64,000 bases of DNA from Kofleriaceae bacterium (GCA_020633495.1 JACKDR010000002.1:310001-374000); one strand, 5' to 3'. Positions 1 through 9,891 are shown, counted from the first letter of the stretch. The notes: generated by a model from the letters alone, not told the origin. Program-made: numbers and translations.

Positions 1-1278
1 CTCGTTCTCGTCGACGTTGATCTGCTCGTTCCGGCTCTCGACTTCGCTGGTGTGCAGCCGCCCGATCAGCTGCGTGTAATTCTCCTCGTCGGTCTTCTGG
101 GTCCGGACCAGGCGGTTGTACTCGACGTTGAGGGGGCCGAGTGCAAGGGCTTCCTGTTTGAGACGGGTGACCTCGCCCTCGAACGCAGACTCGGCGGAGA
201 GGGCGGCTTGGTACTTCTCGTCGAGCTCGCGGGTGGCGCGCCGCGCCTCCCCCTGGATCGCGGCGTAGAGGTCGTCGACCTTCTTCTTCTGCTGCACGAA
301 GCGGTCGCTCTTGGGGCCGAACTCCTCCTGGATCTCGAGGAACCTCTGACGCTCGTCGATGTACTGCTTCTTGAGCTGGTCGACGGTGTCGGCGTTCGAC
401 GCCAGCGCGAAGACCGGTGACTCGAGCACTTCCTCGCCCTTGAGGCCGAGCGCGCGCTTGCGCAACGAGCCCAGCTCGATCCGCTTGATCCGCGCGTCGC
501 CGAGCGCACCGGTGAAGCGCTGGATGTCGGAGGCGAGGATGCTCTGCTTGTCCTCGAGCGACACCGAGATCATGTCGTGCTTGTCCTTGAACTCGTAGAG
601 CTCGCGCTCGGACTCGCGCAGCGCCTTCTCGGCGGCGTCGAGCTCCGACGACAGGAACTTGCTGCTCTTGTCGGCGCCAACGGTGCGCTTGGCGACGGTG
701 GCGGACAGGTAGCTGCGGACGTGCTCGTTGGCCAGCGCCATGGCCAGCGCCTTGTCGGTGTCCTTGACCGTGATCGCGATGATCCGGCTCTCGCGGTTCT
801 GCGCAGCGCCGACCATGCCCTTGAAGGCCTCGGCGGCCTGATCGATGCGCTCCTCCGTCGTCAGGTTCGGGTACTTGTCGGGCGGGATCAGCTGATCATA
901 GAAGTACTGCTCGCCGTTGCGCTTCGTCACCGTCGCGCGCGCTAGCGGGAAGTTGGTTAGGATGTCGACCTGGGTGTTGTAGTACTCCTGGTTCGACCAG
1001 TAGCTACCGGCGCCGAGCTCGATCACGGACTCCTGGTCAGAGCCGAGCACGCGCGGTGCCTGCGGGTTGACGACCACGGTCGCCGTTGCTGCGTAGATCT
1101 TGGGCTGCCGCATCGTGTACAGGACCGACGCGGTCACGCCGATCGCCACGATGGCGGCAACGATCCAGAGCCGACGCCGGATGATCGTCAGATAGCGGAG
1201 GAGGTTGCCGCTGTCGTCATCCTCGTCCGCGGTCTCGGATGGGCTCGGAGTGGAGGCGGGTTGGGTGGATGTGGACAC
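1..1278 (-). CDS. Polysaccharide chain-length determinant / Wzz-GumC family protein (3' end outside window)
   Basis: This looks like an inner-membrane co-polymerase that sets polysaccharide chain length and links polymerisation to export. I translated 426 codons from a GTG at 1278, preceded by AAGGA with 7-nt spacing. An acidic N-terminus precedes a basic RRR and a transmembrane helix at residues 37-56. A Wzz-like extracytoplasmic domain follows (bridge sequence 'ATATVVVNPQAPRV'), then long heptad-rich coiled coil (residues about 210-400). The reading frame is open to base 1, so the second membrane helix and any C-terminal tyrosine-kinase domain cannot be seen. It is last in the minus-strand run after the Wzy-like and Wza-like genes, which supports the role. 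Whether it is a GumC-type protein or a Wzc-type autokinase is undecided. Confidence 0.8.
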   Translation of the reverse strand, partial: MSTSTQPASTPSPSETADEDDDSGNLLRYLTIIRRRLWIVAAIVAIGVTASVLYTMRQPKIYAATATVVVNPQAPRVLGSDQESVIELGAGSYWSNQEYYNTQVDILTNFPLARATVTKRNGEQYFYDQLIPPDKYPNLTTEERIDQAAEAFKGMVGAAQNRESRIIAITVKDTDKALAMALANEHVRSYLSATVAKRTVGADKSSKFLSSELDAAEKALRESERELYEFKDKHDMISVSLEDKQSILASDIQRFTGALGDARIKRIELGSLRKRALGLKGEEVLESPVFALASNADTVDQLKKQYIDERQRFLEIQEEFGPKSDRFVQQKKKVDDLYAAIQGEARRATRELDEKYQAALSAESAFEGEVTRLKQEALALGPLNVEYNRLVRTQKTDEENYTQLIGRLHTSEVESRNEQINVDENE

Positions 1279-1378
1279 GGCAGGATCCTTAGACGCCGCC
1301 CGGAGCACAGGCGTTCAGGCTCGGAGTCTTTCTAGGGTCGCGAAAAGTATGATCTTTCGAGCAGGATGCCAAGGAAGA

Positions 1379-3715
1379 TCAGGGCTCCTTCAGCTGGTCG
1401 GCCTGCCCGCGTTCCCACTCGGCCTGGTTGTGGTTGCCCAGTAGGTCCTCCACCGCGGCGACCTTGAGGTGGCACTGGATCATGAGGTCGCGGCTGCCGG
1501 AGGCAAGGCCCGAGGCTCGCTCCAGGGTCTGCCTCGCCCCTCCCAGGTCACCGGCTTCGACCTGGACGTCTGCTAGGGCGAACAGGAGCTGGAGGCGGTC
1601 GTAGCTCGGCCCCTCCGCGGTCCCACCGACGGCGTCGGTCAGGAGTGTGAGCGCGCCCCGGGTGTCGCCTGACAGGGCGAGGGCCCGGCCAAGCACGGTG
1701 GCGCTGCGAGCCTGCGGGGCTTGCTGCCAGGCGGCGCGCGCAGCGGGAACCGCGATGTCGGCTCGCCGCTGGCTGATCGCGACCTGGGCGAGCAGGGTCT
1801 GAGTCACGGCGTCGCGCGGGTTGGCTTCGGCGGCGGCCTGGACGTAGGCCAGCGCGGTTGGGGGCTGTCGCTCGAGCGCGTGGTAGAGGCGCCAGAGGTG
1901 TCTCGGCTCGGTCGGCATCGCCTTCACCGCGGCGGCGGGATCGGGGAACGCGCGCAGGACGTCGGCGACGATCGGCGCGACGTCGCGCGCCCACCGGATC
2001 GCCTCCGCGAACTCGGGGGCGGACTGGGCGGGGCGCTGGGACGCGAGCAGCATGCGGGCGGCGAGGTGGTGCATGCCGCCGTGGCGGGGGTTGAGGGCGA
2101 GGGCGCGCGCGATGGTGTGGATCGCGCGGACGTCGCGTTGGGTGAACAGGGCCTGGGCGGCGCGGCCGGCGAGGAGGTAGTCGCTGGGGTGGCGCGCCCA
2201 CGCGGCGCGGGCGGCGGCGATGCGGGCGGCGGGCTCGTCGATCGCGGCGACCCGGGCGTCGTCGGCGCGGGCGTCGCGGCCCAGCGGCGACAGGGCGAGC
2301 GCGACGACGGCGGCGGCGGCGGCGAGGATCGCGGCGCGCTGGACGATGGCGCCGCGGGCGACGGCGCGGGCGCGGCCGCCGGCGGGATCGGCGGCGGCGC
2401 CGAGGCGCTCGGGCACGAGGATCGCGCCGAGGACGATCGCGGCGCCGACGATGATCGGCAGCTCGAGCGAGAAGTCGGCGAGGTCGTGGACGGCGAGCGC
2501 GACCAGGCCGGCGATGGCGCCGGCCTCGAGGGGGCCGTGGCGCCACCGACGGGCGCCGGCGCGCGCGAACGCCAGCAGCGCGAGGAGCAGCAGCGCGGCG
2601 CCGGGCAGGCCCCAGTCGATCGCGGCCTGCAGGTAGCTGTTCTCGACGTGGGAGTAGGTCACGCCGCCTGGCGACAGGCGGGTGAACGCGGGCTCGAAGC
2701 CGCCGCGGCCGACGCCGAGCCAGTGGTTGTCGGGCATCAGCTCGGTGGCGTCGCCCCAGACCTGGAACTTGCTGTGGGGCTCGTAGATCTCGTCGACCGA
2801 GGTCTTCTCGAGATCGCGGGCGAGGTCGCCGGCGGTGAGCATCGCCAGCAGCAGGACGCTGCACACGGCGACCACGCCGGCGGGCAGCGCGACGTTGAGC
2901 GGGACGCGGCGCTGCGACTCCTCCTTGCCGGCCTTGCGCTGCACGATCAGCAGCGCGGCGACGACCACGACGCCGGCGACCAGCCCGACCAGGCCGCCGC
3001 GCGAGCCCGACAGGAACGTGGTCGCGGTCAGCACCGCGCCGGCGATCAGCCAGCCGCCGCGGGCGGGGCCGGGCGTCGCGACGGCGAGCGCGATCGTCAT
3101 CGGCACGGCGAGCGCGAGCAGCGACGCCAGGTGGTTGACGTTGACCAGCGGACCGAGCAGCGGCGGCGCGAACGGCTTCGGCAGGTCGTACAGGCCGTAG
3201 ACGGAGGTGAGGCCGGCGGCGTGGTGGACGAGGGTCACGATCGCGACCAGCGTCGCGACGCCGGCGACGGCGATCGCGAGCCAGCGGCGGGCGCGGCGGT
3301 TCGAGGTCAGGCGCACGCAGGTCCAGCCCAGGGCGAGGTACCCGACCAGCTTGGCGAGCTCGACCAGCGTCGCCGGTGGATCGTAGGACGCGACCACCCA
3401 GCGCGGCGGCGCCTCGCCCCAGGCGGCGTTGTTGTCGATGATCAGCGCCAGCTTGCCGGGGACGAGGTGGGTGGCGAGGCCGAAGGGCAGCGGCACCAGC
3501 TGCGCCGCGGTGAGGGCGGCGGCGGCGGCGAGCGGGTACAGGAGCGGCGATGGCCGGCTCGCGGTGCGCCGTGAGGTGACGTAGGGCAGCGCGGTCGCGA
3601 TGCTCAGCAGCGCCGCGACGCCGGCGGCCCACCGCGGCGCGCCGCCGATCGCCAGCGCGGTGAAGGCCAGCGCGAGCGCGACCAGGATCAGCGCCAGGCG
3701 ATCGCGGGGCCGCAC
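1379..3715 (-). CDS. O-antigen ligase/polymerase (Wzy_C) family membrane protein with C-terminal TPR region
   Basis: Predicted polytopic inner-membrane enzyme that polymerises or ligates lipid-linked polysaccharide repeat units. The 778-residue product starts at a GTG 10 bp after the Wza-like gene. The first ~450 residues hold about ten or more hydrophobic helices and the large periplasmic loop typical of the family, with 'NHWLGVGRGGFEPAF' and 'SHVENSYLQAAIDWGLPG' matching the Wzy_C signature region. After a last membrane helix (around residue 470, before 'SPLGRDARADD') the tail of about 300 residues has alpha-solenoid, TPR-like character. A 100-bp gap separates it from the downstream chain-length gene. 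Ligase versus polymerase cannot be decided from sequence, but its place between Wza- and Wzz-type genes favours a polymerase. Confidence 0.8.
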   Translation of the reverse strand: MRPRDRLALILVALALAFTALAIGGAPRWAAGVAALLSIATALPYVTSRRTASRPSPLLYPLAAAAALTAAQLVPLPFGLATHLVPGKLALIIDNNAAWGEAPPRWVVASYDPPATLVELAKLVGYLALGWTCVRLTSNRRARRWLAIAVAGVATLVAIVTLVHHAAGLTSVYGLYDLPKPFAPPLLGPLVNVNHLASLLALAVPMTIALAVATPGPARGGWLIAGAVLTATTFLSGSRGGLVGLVAGVVVVAALLIVQRKAGKEESQRRVPLNVALPAGVVAVCSVLLLAMLTAGDLARDLEKTSVDEIYEPHSKFQVWGDATELMPDNHWLGVGRGGFEPAFTRLSPGGVTYSHVENSYLQAAIDWGLPGAALLLLALLAFARAGARRWRHGPLEAGAIAGLVALAVHDLADFSLELPIIVGAAIVLGAILVPERLGAAADPAGGRARAVARGAIVQRAAILAAAAAVVALALSPLGRDARADDARVAAIDEPAARIAAARAAWARHPSDYLLAGRAAQALFTQRDVRAIHTIARALALNPRHGGMHHLAARMLLASQRPAQSAPEFAEAIRWARDVAPIVADVLRAFPDPAAAVKAMPTEPRHLWRLYHALERQPPTALAYVQAAAEANPRDAVTQTLLAQVAISQRRADIAVPAARAAWQQAPQARSATVLGRALALSGDTRGALTLLTDAVGGTAEGPSYDRLQLLFALADVQVEAGDLGGARQTLERASGLASGSRDLMIQCHLKVAAVEDLLGNHNQAEWERGQADQLKEP

Positions 3716-3725
3716 GCCCGCTCCG

Positions 3726-4355
3726 TCAGTACCAGCGCTCGGGGACGAAGATGGCGTCGCCCGGCCGCAGGTAGAAGTCCTTGGCCTTGCCGCTGGCGAT
3801 CGACTCGACGGGGATCGTGAACGACTCGGTCGCGCCGTCGGTGGCGCCCTTGCGGGTGACCTTGACCGCGTTCTTGCGCGCCATCGGGGTGAAGCCGCCG
3901 GCCTGCGAGATCGCGTCGACGATCGACAGCCCCGAGACGTAGTTGATCGTGCTCGGCTTGCGGACCTGGCCCAGGACCGACACGGTCTTGGACTTGTACT
4001 CCTTCACCAGCACCGAGACGATCGGGTTGACGAGGTAGCCGTCGGCGAGCCGGGTCTGGATGTCGACCTCGACCTGCGCCGGGGTCTTGCCCGCGACCTG
4101 GACCTGGCCGATCTCGGGGAAGTTGATCGTGCCCTCGTCGCTGACCGCGTAGGTCTTGGACATGTCGTCGTGCTTGAACACCCGGACCTCGAAGACGTCC
4201 CGGGGGCCCAGCGTCGTGTCCTGGACGTAGACCGGCTGCGACTCGTACTTGCTGGGCGGCGGATCTCGGAAGATCCCGCAGCCCGACGCGCCCAGGGTCG
4301 CCCACGCGATCGCGAAAGCTACGGGAATGACTAGGAGTCTCGAGGCAGGCGACAT
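3726..4355 (-). CDS. Polysaccharide export lipoprotein, Wza/SLBB family
   Basis: Outer-membrane-associated polysaccharide export protein. The start at 4355 gives a 209-residue product with a clean lipoprotein signal ending 'LGASGC' (Cys26). The poly-sugar export (Poly_export) domain follows ('LGPRDVFEVRVF...EGTINFPEIGQVQVAGKT'), then one SLBB-type domain ('VSVLGQVRKPSTINY', 'IVDAISQAGG'), and the family ending 'FYLRPGDAIFVPERWY'. It is shorter than E. coli Wza and has a single SLBB, as in many myxobacterial homologues. A longer in-frame start exists upstream but would bury the signal peptide behind Arg/Pro-rich sequence, so I rejected it. It lies 56 bp after the kinase gene and 10 bp before the Wzy-like gene. 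It probably forms the outer-membrane exit for the polymer handled by those neighbours. Confidence 0.85.
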   Translation of the reverse strand: MSPASRLLVIPVAFAIAWATLGASGCGIFRDPPPSKYESQPVYVQDTTLGPRDVFEVRVFKHDDMSKTYAVSDEGTINFPEIGQVQVAGKTPAQVEVDIQTRLADGYLVNPIVSVLVKEYKSKTVSVLGQVRKPSTINYVSGLSIVDAISQAGGFTPMARKNAVKVTRKGATDGATESFTIPVESIASGKAKDFYLRPGDAIFVPERWY

Positions 4356-4411
4356 CGGCGAGGCAGTGTAGCAGGTCGTCCCAGCTTCGTTGTCCGGGGC
4401 CCCGGGGGCGT

Positions 4412-6915
4412 TCATTCCTTCAGGCGCGCGAGGTCGTCCAGGAGCCACCACCGTCCGGGGGCGCGGGTCGCGATCGGCTCGAGGGCGGCGATGGCGCCGG
4501 GGCGGTCGCCGGTGGTGGCGTGCAGGGCGGCGCGCTCGCACGCGGTCCAGGAGGCGAAGAACGGCACGTGGTAGACGGCGTAGAAGTCGGCCGGCGCGTC
4601 GTACTGCTGCTCGAGCCAGGTGGCGCGCCGGGCCAGCTCGGCGGCGGCGGTGGTGGCGGCGTCGGCGCCGGTCGGCGGGGGCGGCGGGTGCGGCGACGTC
4701 GGGCGGGCGCGGCGGGCGCGGCGGCGTCACCGGGCACGGCGTCGTCGGCGGGCGCGGCCGGTGCGGCGAGGGGCGTGCCCGGGCGCAGGCAGCCGCCGCC
4801 GTCGAAGACCTGGTGGGCGCGCAGCAGGCCGGCCAGCGAGGCGGGATCGCCGTAGGCGGGGGCGAGGTCGGTGGCGGCGCCGGCGAGGCCGTCGAGCGCG
4901 GTGATCGCGGCGGCGGTGGCGGCGGGGTCGACGACGCCGGCGACGAACAGGCACGCGCCGCGCTCGTGGATCGCGGCGTCGCGGCCGCCGGGCAGGCACG
5001 GCGCGACGGTGGCGCGGGCGTCGTCGTCGTGGCCCTGGGCCCACTGCACGATCGCCAGGCCGGCGCGGCGGATCGGGCGGCGACGGTCGGGGGCGCGGTC
5101 GACGGCGCGCCGGTACAGGTCCTCGGCGCCGGGCAGGTCGCCGGCCATCGCGAGCACCTTGCCGAGGCCGGCGAGGGTGTCCTCGCCCTCGGCGAGGCCC
5201 AGCGCCTCCTGCGCGAACTGCTTGGCCTCGTCGAAGCGGCCGGCGACCGCGAGGGTGGTGGCGTAGACGCCGGCGCCGTCGGCCTCGCCGAGGAACTTGT
5301 CGCGGTACAGCTTGCCGACGTGGACGGCCTCGTCGGGGCGGTCGGCGTAGATCAGCACGGACGAGTAGTGGTCGTAGATGCGGCCGCGGAACGACGCCTC
5401 GCCGGCGTCGACCAGGGCCGCGAACCCGGCGCGCGCGGTCTCGTAGTCGCCGCCGCGGTAGGCCAGCTCGGCGGCCCAGAACGCCAGCTCGCGATCGCGG
5501 GTGGCGCCGGCCTCGGCGAGGGCCCGGCCGGCCGCGGCGGGGCCGACCCGGCGCAGCGCCACCGCGGCCTCGAGCAGCGCGCGGGTCTTGCTGCGCGCCG
5601 GCGCCTTCGCGGCCAGCTGCGCCGCCTCGGCGGCGATCTGGTCGAGCTCGCCGGCGCTGCCGCCGCCGAACAGGATCAGGTAGGCGTGGGCGAGCGGGTG
5701 GTCCGGCGCGACCTGCAGCGCGCCGCGCAGCGACGACAGCGCCTGGTCGGTCTGGAAGACGTCGTACTCCTCGAGCGCGCGGCGCACCTTGGCGTCGCCG
5801 GGGCCGTCGACGTGGTGAGGCCGGCGCACCAGCATCCAGGTCGCGCCCGCCGCCACCGCGGCGCCGGCGATCAGCGCGACCGCGAGCGGCCAGCGCCGGC
5901 GCGGCGGCGCGAACAGGGCGTCGCGGGTCGCGATCAGGGCGTCGCGCAGCGCCGCCATCGTCGGGGTACGCGCGTCGCGATCCTTGCGCAGCGCGCCCTC
6001 GAGGACCTCGCGCACCGGGCCCGGCACCCGGTCGGGCCACGGCGGCAGCGGCTGCTCGAGGATCTGGCCGAATAGCTCGTCGACGGTCTTCGCCGAGTAC
6101 GGCGGCTTGCCCGTCAGCAGCTCGAAGCCGACGACGCCGACCGAGAACACCTCGCTGCGCTCGTCGGGACGGTGGCCGTCGAGCTGCTCGGGCGCCATGT
6201 ACATCGGCGTGCCCAGCAGCGCGCCGGCGCGGGTCTGGTAGCCGTCGCTGCCCGATCCCGAGCTGTCGCCCGGCGTCGTCGCCGCCAGCGACACCCGCGA
6301 CGCGTCGTCGAGCTCGGCGGCGTCGGGGCCCCGCCCCGGCCCCGGCTCCGACGCCATCGTCTCGTCGAGCGCGATCGCCTTGCGCTCGCGGCTGGTCCGC
6401 GGCACCGGCGCCGGCGCGATCGACACCGTCGGATCGTCGCGCAGCTTGGCCAGCCCGAAGTCGAGCACCTTGATCGCGCGCTCCGGCGTCACCATCAGGT
6501 TCGCCGACTTGATGTCGCGGTGCAGGATGCCGCGCGCGTGCGCCGCGGCGAGCGCGTCGGTGACGTCGATCAGCCAGGCCAGCGCCTCCCGGATCGCCGG
6601 CGGCCCCTCCTTGCGCAGCGTCTCCGACACGGTCCGGCCCTCGACCAGCTCCATGACCAGGACGTCGGTCTCGCCCTCGGTGACGATGTCGAACAGCGTC
6701 ACGACGTTGCCGTGCGGCACGCCGGCGGCGGCGCGGGCCTCGCGCAGCATGCGGGCCCGGCGCTCGGGATCGCCGTGCTGGTCGCGCGGCAGCAGCTTGA
6801 TCGCGACGTAGCGATCGAGGCGCTCGTCGCGCGCGCGCCAGACCTCCCCCATCGCGCCCGCGCCCAGCTGGGACAGGAGCCGATAGGGGCCGATCAGGGA
6901 ACCGGCCTCGGACAC
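4412..6915 (-). CDS. Ser/Thr protein kinase with TPR-like C-terminal region (frame break near 4690-4725)
   Basis: Membrane-anchored Hanks-type kinase of the PknB group. From a GTG at 6915: glycine loop G18-A-G-A-M-G23, catalytic Lys40 ('VAIKLL'), 'HRDIKSAN', 'DFGLAK' and 'MAPEQL', all present, so it should be active. A single transmembrane helix near residue 350 ('PLAVALIAGAAVAAGATWMLV') is followed by an extracytoplasmic repeat region rich in TPR-like helices. The main frame decays into Pro/Arg-rich sequence below about 4725. A different frame resumes with convincing protein ('LARRATWLEQQYDAPADFY' ... 'WWLLDDLARLKE') and stops at 4412. The total length implies one missing base in the G-rich tract near 4690-4725. 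It lies between the GltG-like gene (45 bp upstream) and the Wza-like gene, and may regulate one or both. Confidence 0.8.
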
Positions 6916-6960
6916 CGCGCCATCTTAGGCCAACTCGGGCCAGCGGGCGCGGTCGCGTCG

Positions 6961-8364
6961 CTACTCGGGCTGCAGCGCCAGCGTGATCTGGAACGTGGCC
7001 TCGGTGGCCTCGCCGTCCGAGTCCTTGGGCTTGGGGAAGTTCCAGTTGCCCATCTGGCCCTTGATGCAGCTGTTGAGGCCGCTGTAGTCGCTCTTGGCCG
7101 ACGGGCCGGTGACGCGACCGCTCTCGTTGACCGTGAAGTTGAGCTCGACGCGGGCGCGCGCCGTCGGGTCGGTCTTGAGCATCTCCTTCTGGCACCGCTT
7201 CAGGCCGGCCATGTAGACGTCCATGATCCGCTTGAGCACGGCGTCGGGCGTCAGCGTGGTGTCGTCGAAGCTCTTCTTGCCCGAGACCTGGATGCGGCCC
7301 TTGGGCTCCTTGGCGGTCTTGTCGCCGCCGGTGGTCTTGACCTCGCCGGGGTTCTCCAGCTTCGGCCCGGTGCCGGTGCCGGTGCGGACCTCGCCGTCGC
7401 CGCGGGTGCCGCGGTCGCCGGTGCCGCCGACCTTGACGCTGGCGTTGGAGTCCTTGACCTCGTTGAGCTGCTGCTTGAGGTCGCCGCCAGGAGCGGTCTT
7501 GCTCATCGCGGTGATGCCGCCGTCGGCCTCGCTGTCGCCGGCGAGCGCGGCGGCGTAGCGGGCCACGTCCTCCTGCAGCGCCGCGGTGTCCTTCTCGCTG
7601 CGGCCGCCGCTGGCCGACCCGGGATCCTTCTTGGACGGCGTCGACGCCGGCTGCTTGTCGACCTTCTTGGGCTCTTCCTTCTGCCCGGGCTCTTCCTTCT
7701 TGCCGTCCTCGGCCTTGGTGTCCTCGGGCGGCTGCTCGGGGATCTCGGGGGCGTCGAAGGTGGTGTCGACGGTGATCGACTGCGTCGCCTGGTAACCCAG
7801 GGTGTTGCGCTTCTCGGGGCGGTCGTGGATGAGCGCCGCCAGCATGATGCCGAAGTGGATGACGATCGAGATCGCGCAGATGACCGCGAGCCGCGGATCG
7901 ATGCGCTCGGCCAGGGTGCCGCGCACCGAGTGCGGCAGCATCGGCCGCGGCTGCACCGGCGGCTCGGTGACGAACTGGAACAGCAGGGTCAGGTCACCCA
8001 TCGTGACCTTGCCGCGCGCCTGGTCGGTCAGCGGCATGACCCAGTGGTCGCCGCGGTTCTGGGCCCGGCCGGCCTTGACCTGTTCGAACGTGTAGACCGA
8101 CGCGCCGTCGGAGATGCGGCCGTCCATCTTGGGCAGGAACTTGAGGACGTAGCCCTCGTTCTCGTTGCCGAAGATCGTCCACTGCCGCGGCAGGGTCTCG
8201 AGCGGGATCGAGAAGGTGTTCTTGCTCGACTGGCCGATCGTGACGTCGTCGTGGCCGCGGATCAGCCGCTCCTCGACGATCTTGCCGCCGAGCAGCACGC
8301 CGATGCGGAGGATCCGCCGCCGGCCGGCCTGCGCCGCCATGCTGCGCTGCTTCGCGTTCGACAT
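6961..8364 (-). CDS. GltG/PglI-like protein: FHA-like N-terminus, one TM helix, AgmX/PglI C-terminal domain
   Basis: Probable inner-membrane, TonB-like component of a Glt/Nfs-type envelope machine. The 467-residue product has an FHA-like cytoplasmic domain ('VTIGQSSKNTFSIP', residues 41-54), one transmembrane helix (159-179) and a charged, Lys/Glu/Pro-rich periplasm-spanning linker. Its C-terminal domain (about 375-467) has the two conserved cysteines of the AgmX/PglI family ('GLKRCQKEM', 'GLNSCIKGQMGNW'). This is the architecture known for Myxococcus PglI/GltG. The ATG overlaps the stop of the preceding small gene (TGATG), implying translational coupling. An FHA domain would read phospho-Thr, so the kinase gene 45 bp downstream is a natural partner; that link is inference. 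Confidence 0.8.
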   Translation of the reverse strand: MSNAKQRSMAAQAGRRRILRIGVLLGGKIVEERLIRGHDDVTIGQSSKNTFSIPLETLPRQWTIFGNENEGYVLKFLPKMDGRISDGASVYTFEQVKAGRAQNRGDHWVMPLTDQARGKVTMGDLTLLFQFVTEPPVQPRPMLPHSVRGTLAERIDPRLAVICAISIVIHFGIMLAALIHDRPEKRNTLGYQATQSITVDTTFDAPEIPEQPPEDTKAEDGKKEEPGQKEEPKKVDKQPASTPSKKDPGSASGGRSEKDTAALQEDVARYAAALAGDSEADGGITAMSKTAPGGDLKQQLNEVKDSNASVKVGGTGDRGTRGDGEVRTGTGTGPKLENPGEVKTTGGDKTAKEPKGRIQVSGKKSFDDTTLTPDAVLKRIMDVYMAGLKRCQKEMLKTDPTARARVELNFTVNESGRVTGPSAKSDYSGLNSCIKGQMGNWNFPKPKDSDGEATEATFQITLALQPE

Positions 8365-8684
8365 CAGAAGGGCGCCTTCTTCACCGAGGCGAGCACCAGC
8401 GGCAGGAAGTCCTGCTTCAGGTTCTCCCACTCGTAGTTGATGGTCTTGGCCTGGAGCACGTAGACGACGCTGGGACGGGGCACCTTGCCGCACACCGCGA
8501 TGACGGTATCGATCACGTGGACCTTCTTGCCGTTCACGTACTCGATGTGGAAGTTCTTGCCGTCCTTGTTCTTGGTCGCGGCCTGATCATCGCACTTGTC
8601 GGCCCGCGCCGGGGCGGACGCGACGGTCAAGCCCAGGCCCAGGGCCAGGGCGGCGACGATCGACGTGGTCAGCTTGGTCGGCAT
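8364..8684 (-). CDS. Small periplasmic protein in the GltF position
   Basis: A 106-residue exported protein with a standard signal peptide ('LTTSIVAALALGLGLTVASAPARA', here described by its ends: residues about 4-29) and a predicted cut before Asp-Lys-Cys. The mature part is about 77 residues with two cysteines (one just after the cut site, one in 'IAVCGKVPRPS') that could form a disulfide. I chose the ATG at 8684, which has GAGG six bases upstream and directly starts the signal peptide; an upstream ATG would add ten residues. It lies exactly where gltF lies in Myxococcus, between the TPR lipoprotein and the PglI-like gene. I recognise the position and size rather than a motif, so the GltF assignment is by context. 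Confidence 0.55.
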   Translation of the reverse strand: MPTKLTTSIVAALALGLGLTVASAPARADKCDDQAATKNKDGKNFHIEYVNGKKVHVIDTVIAVCGKVPRPSVVYVLQAKTINYEWENLKQDFLPLVLASVKKAPF

Positions 8685-8710
8685 GGGGGGCCTCACGTGT
8701 TGGACTCCGG

Positions 8711-9883
8711 TCACCCGTTCGCCTTGGCCTTGCGCTTCTTTTCTTCGCGCTTGATGAGCTTGTCGACGTTCTTGGTGCGCTCGTCGAACAGCTTCATGTC
8801 GACCCCGGGGAGGTTCTTGTACTCCTCGAAGTAGGCCTTGGCCTTCTGCAGGCGGACCAAGGTGTCGAGATCACTGCCGTCCGGATTGGGGAACGGGTCG
8901 GCGTCGAGGTAGAGCAGGCCCAGGTTGTAGTACGCCGGGCCGTAGTTCTTGTCCGCCGACGTCGCGCGCTTGAGCGCGTTCTCCGCCTTCGCCAGCCACG
9001 CCGCCTGCTGGCTCGAGCCGGCGTCGTAGTCGGCCGACTTGCCGCGGTACGCCGAGCCCAGGTTGTTCCAGGTCGGGGCGTCGGTCTGGCCCAGCGAGCC
9101 GGTCAGCTTCTCGTAGGTCGCGATCGCCTCGTCGTACTGCTTGTTCTGCAGCTGGTGGACGCCGAGGTTCATCAGCGCCGGGGCGTAGTCGCCCTTGAGC
9201 TGGACCGCCTGCTTGTACGCCGCGAACGCCTTGGCGTCCTGGTTGGTCTTGTCGTAGATGAGGCCGTAGACGTAGAAGACGCCCGGGTGCTTGTGCGAGA
9301 CCTCGCGGTCCTTGTACAGCATGTCCAGGATGGTCTCGGCGGTGTCGTAGAGCTTCTTGGTGTAGTAGGCGTGGGCGAGGACGACGACCGCGTCGACGCT
9401 GGTGCCATCGACGGTCAGCGCCTCGCGGGCCTCGCGGATCGCCAGGTCGGGATCCGGCTTGGCCTGGGCGAGGGCGTCGCGTGCGGTCTTGAGGTGGCTC
9501 TGCACCGCCGCGCGCGCCTCGTTGGGATCGGGATCGAGGTTGGGCGGCACCACCTTGGGCGCCTCGGCCGAGCCGCCGTCGCCGCCGGTGCCGTCGCCCG
9601 CGCCGCCGGTGCCGTCGCCGCCCGTGCCGCCGGTGCCGTCACCGCCGGTGCCGTCGCCACCCGCCGACCAGGTGTCGGTCGGGCCGCCGGAGCCGCCGCC
9701 GCCGGAGCCGCCGCCGCCGGTCGTGGTGCCGGTGCCGTCGGGGCCCTTGTCGGTCATGCCGGTGGCGTCGCTGCCGCCGCCGGTGCCGTCGCCGGGCTTG
9801 GTCGTGCCCTTGTTCTTGCCGCCGCACGCGGCGACGGCGAGCGCCAGGGCGAGGGCGGCGAAACGAGGAGCGCGGTGGGCCAT
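8711..9883 (-). CDS. TPR lipoprotein, GltE/AglT-like
   Basis: Predicted outer-membrane lipoprotein of the Glt/Nfs-type complex. The 390-residue product begins with a lipoprotein signal ('LALALAVAACGG', Cys20). A flexible Gly/Thr/Asp-rich tract of about 80 residues follows, made of irregular 'GGDGTGG' repeats, then TPR helices from about residue 120 to 350 ('APALMNLGVHQLQNKQYDEAIATY', quoted in part: 'ALMNLGVHQLQNKQYDEA'). The end is highly basic ('KREEKKRKAKANG'). An alternative GTG start at 9895 overlaps the upstream stop as GTGA and would add four residues; I kept the ATG because it begins the signal peptide. Size, lipobox, TPR content and gene order match AglT/GltE of Myxococcus. Confidence 0.75.
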   Translation of the reverse strand: MAHRAPRFAALALALAVAACGGKNKGTTKPGDGTGGGSDATGMTDKGPDGTGTTTGGGGSGGGGSGGPTDTWSAGGDGTGGDGTGGTGGDGTGGAGDGTGGDGGSAEAPKVVPPNLDPDPNEARAAVQSHLKTARDALAQAKPDPDLAIREAREALTVDGTSVDAVVVLAHAYYTKKLYDTAETILDMLYKDREVSHKHPGVFYVYGLIYDKTNQDAKAFAAYKQAVQLKGDYAPALMNLGVHQLQNKQYDEAIATYEKLTGSLGQTDAPTWNNLGSAYRGKSADYDAGSSQQAAWLAKAENALKRATSADKNYGPAYYNLGLLYLDADPFPNPDGSDLDTLVRLQKAKAYFEEYKNLPGVDMKLFDERTKNVDKLIKREEKKRKAKANG

Positions 9884-9891
9884 GGGGTTGC

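Noticed and set aside
1279..1378. Transcription terminator between the Wzy-like and Wzz-like genes
   Set aside because: Only a weak CGAAA/TTTCG pairing was found, with no GC-rich stem; transcription probably continues.
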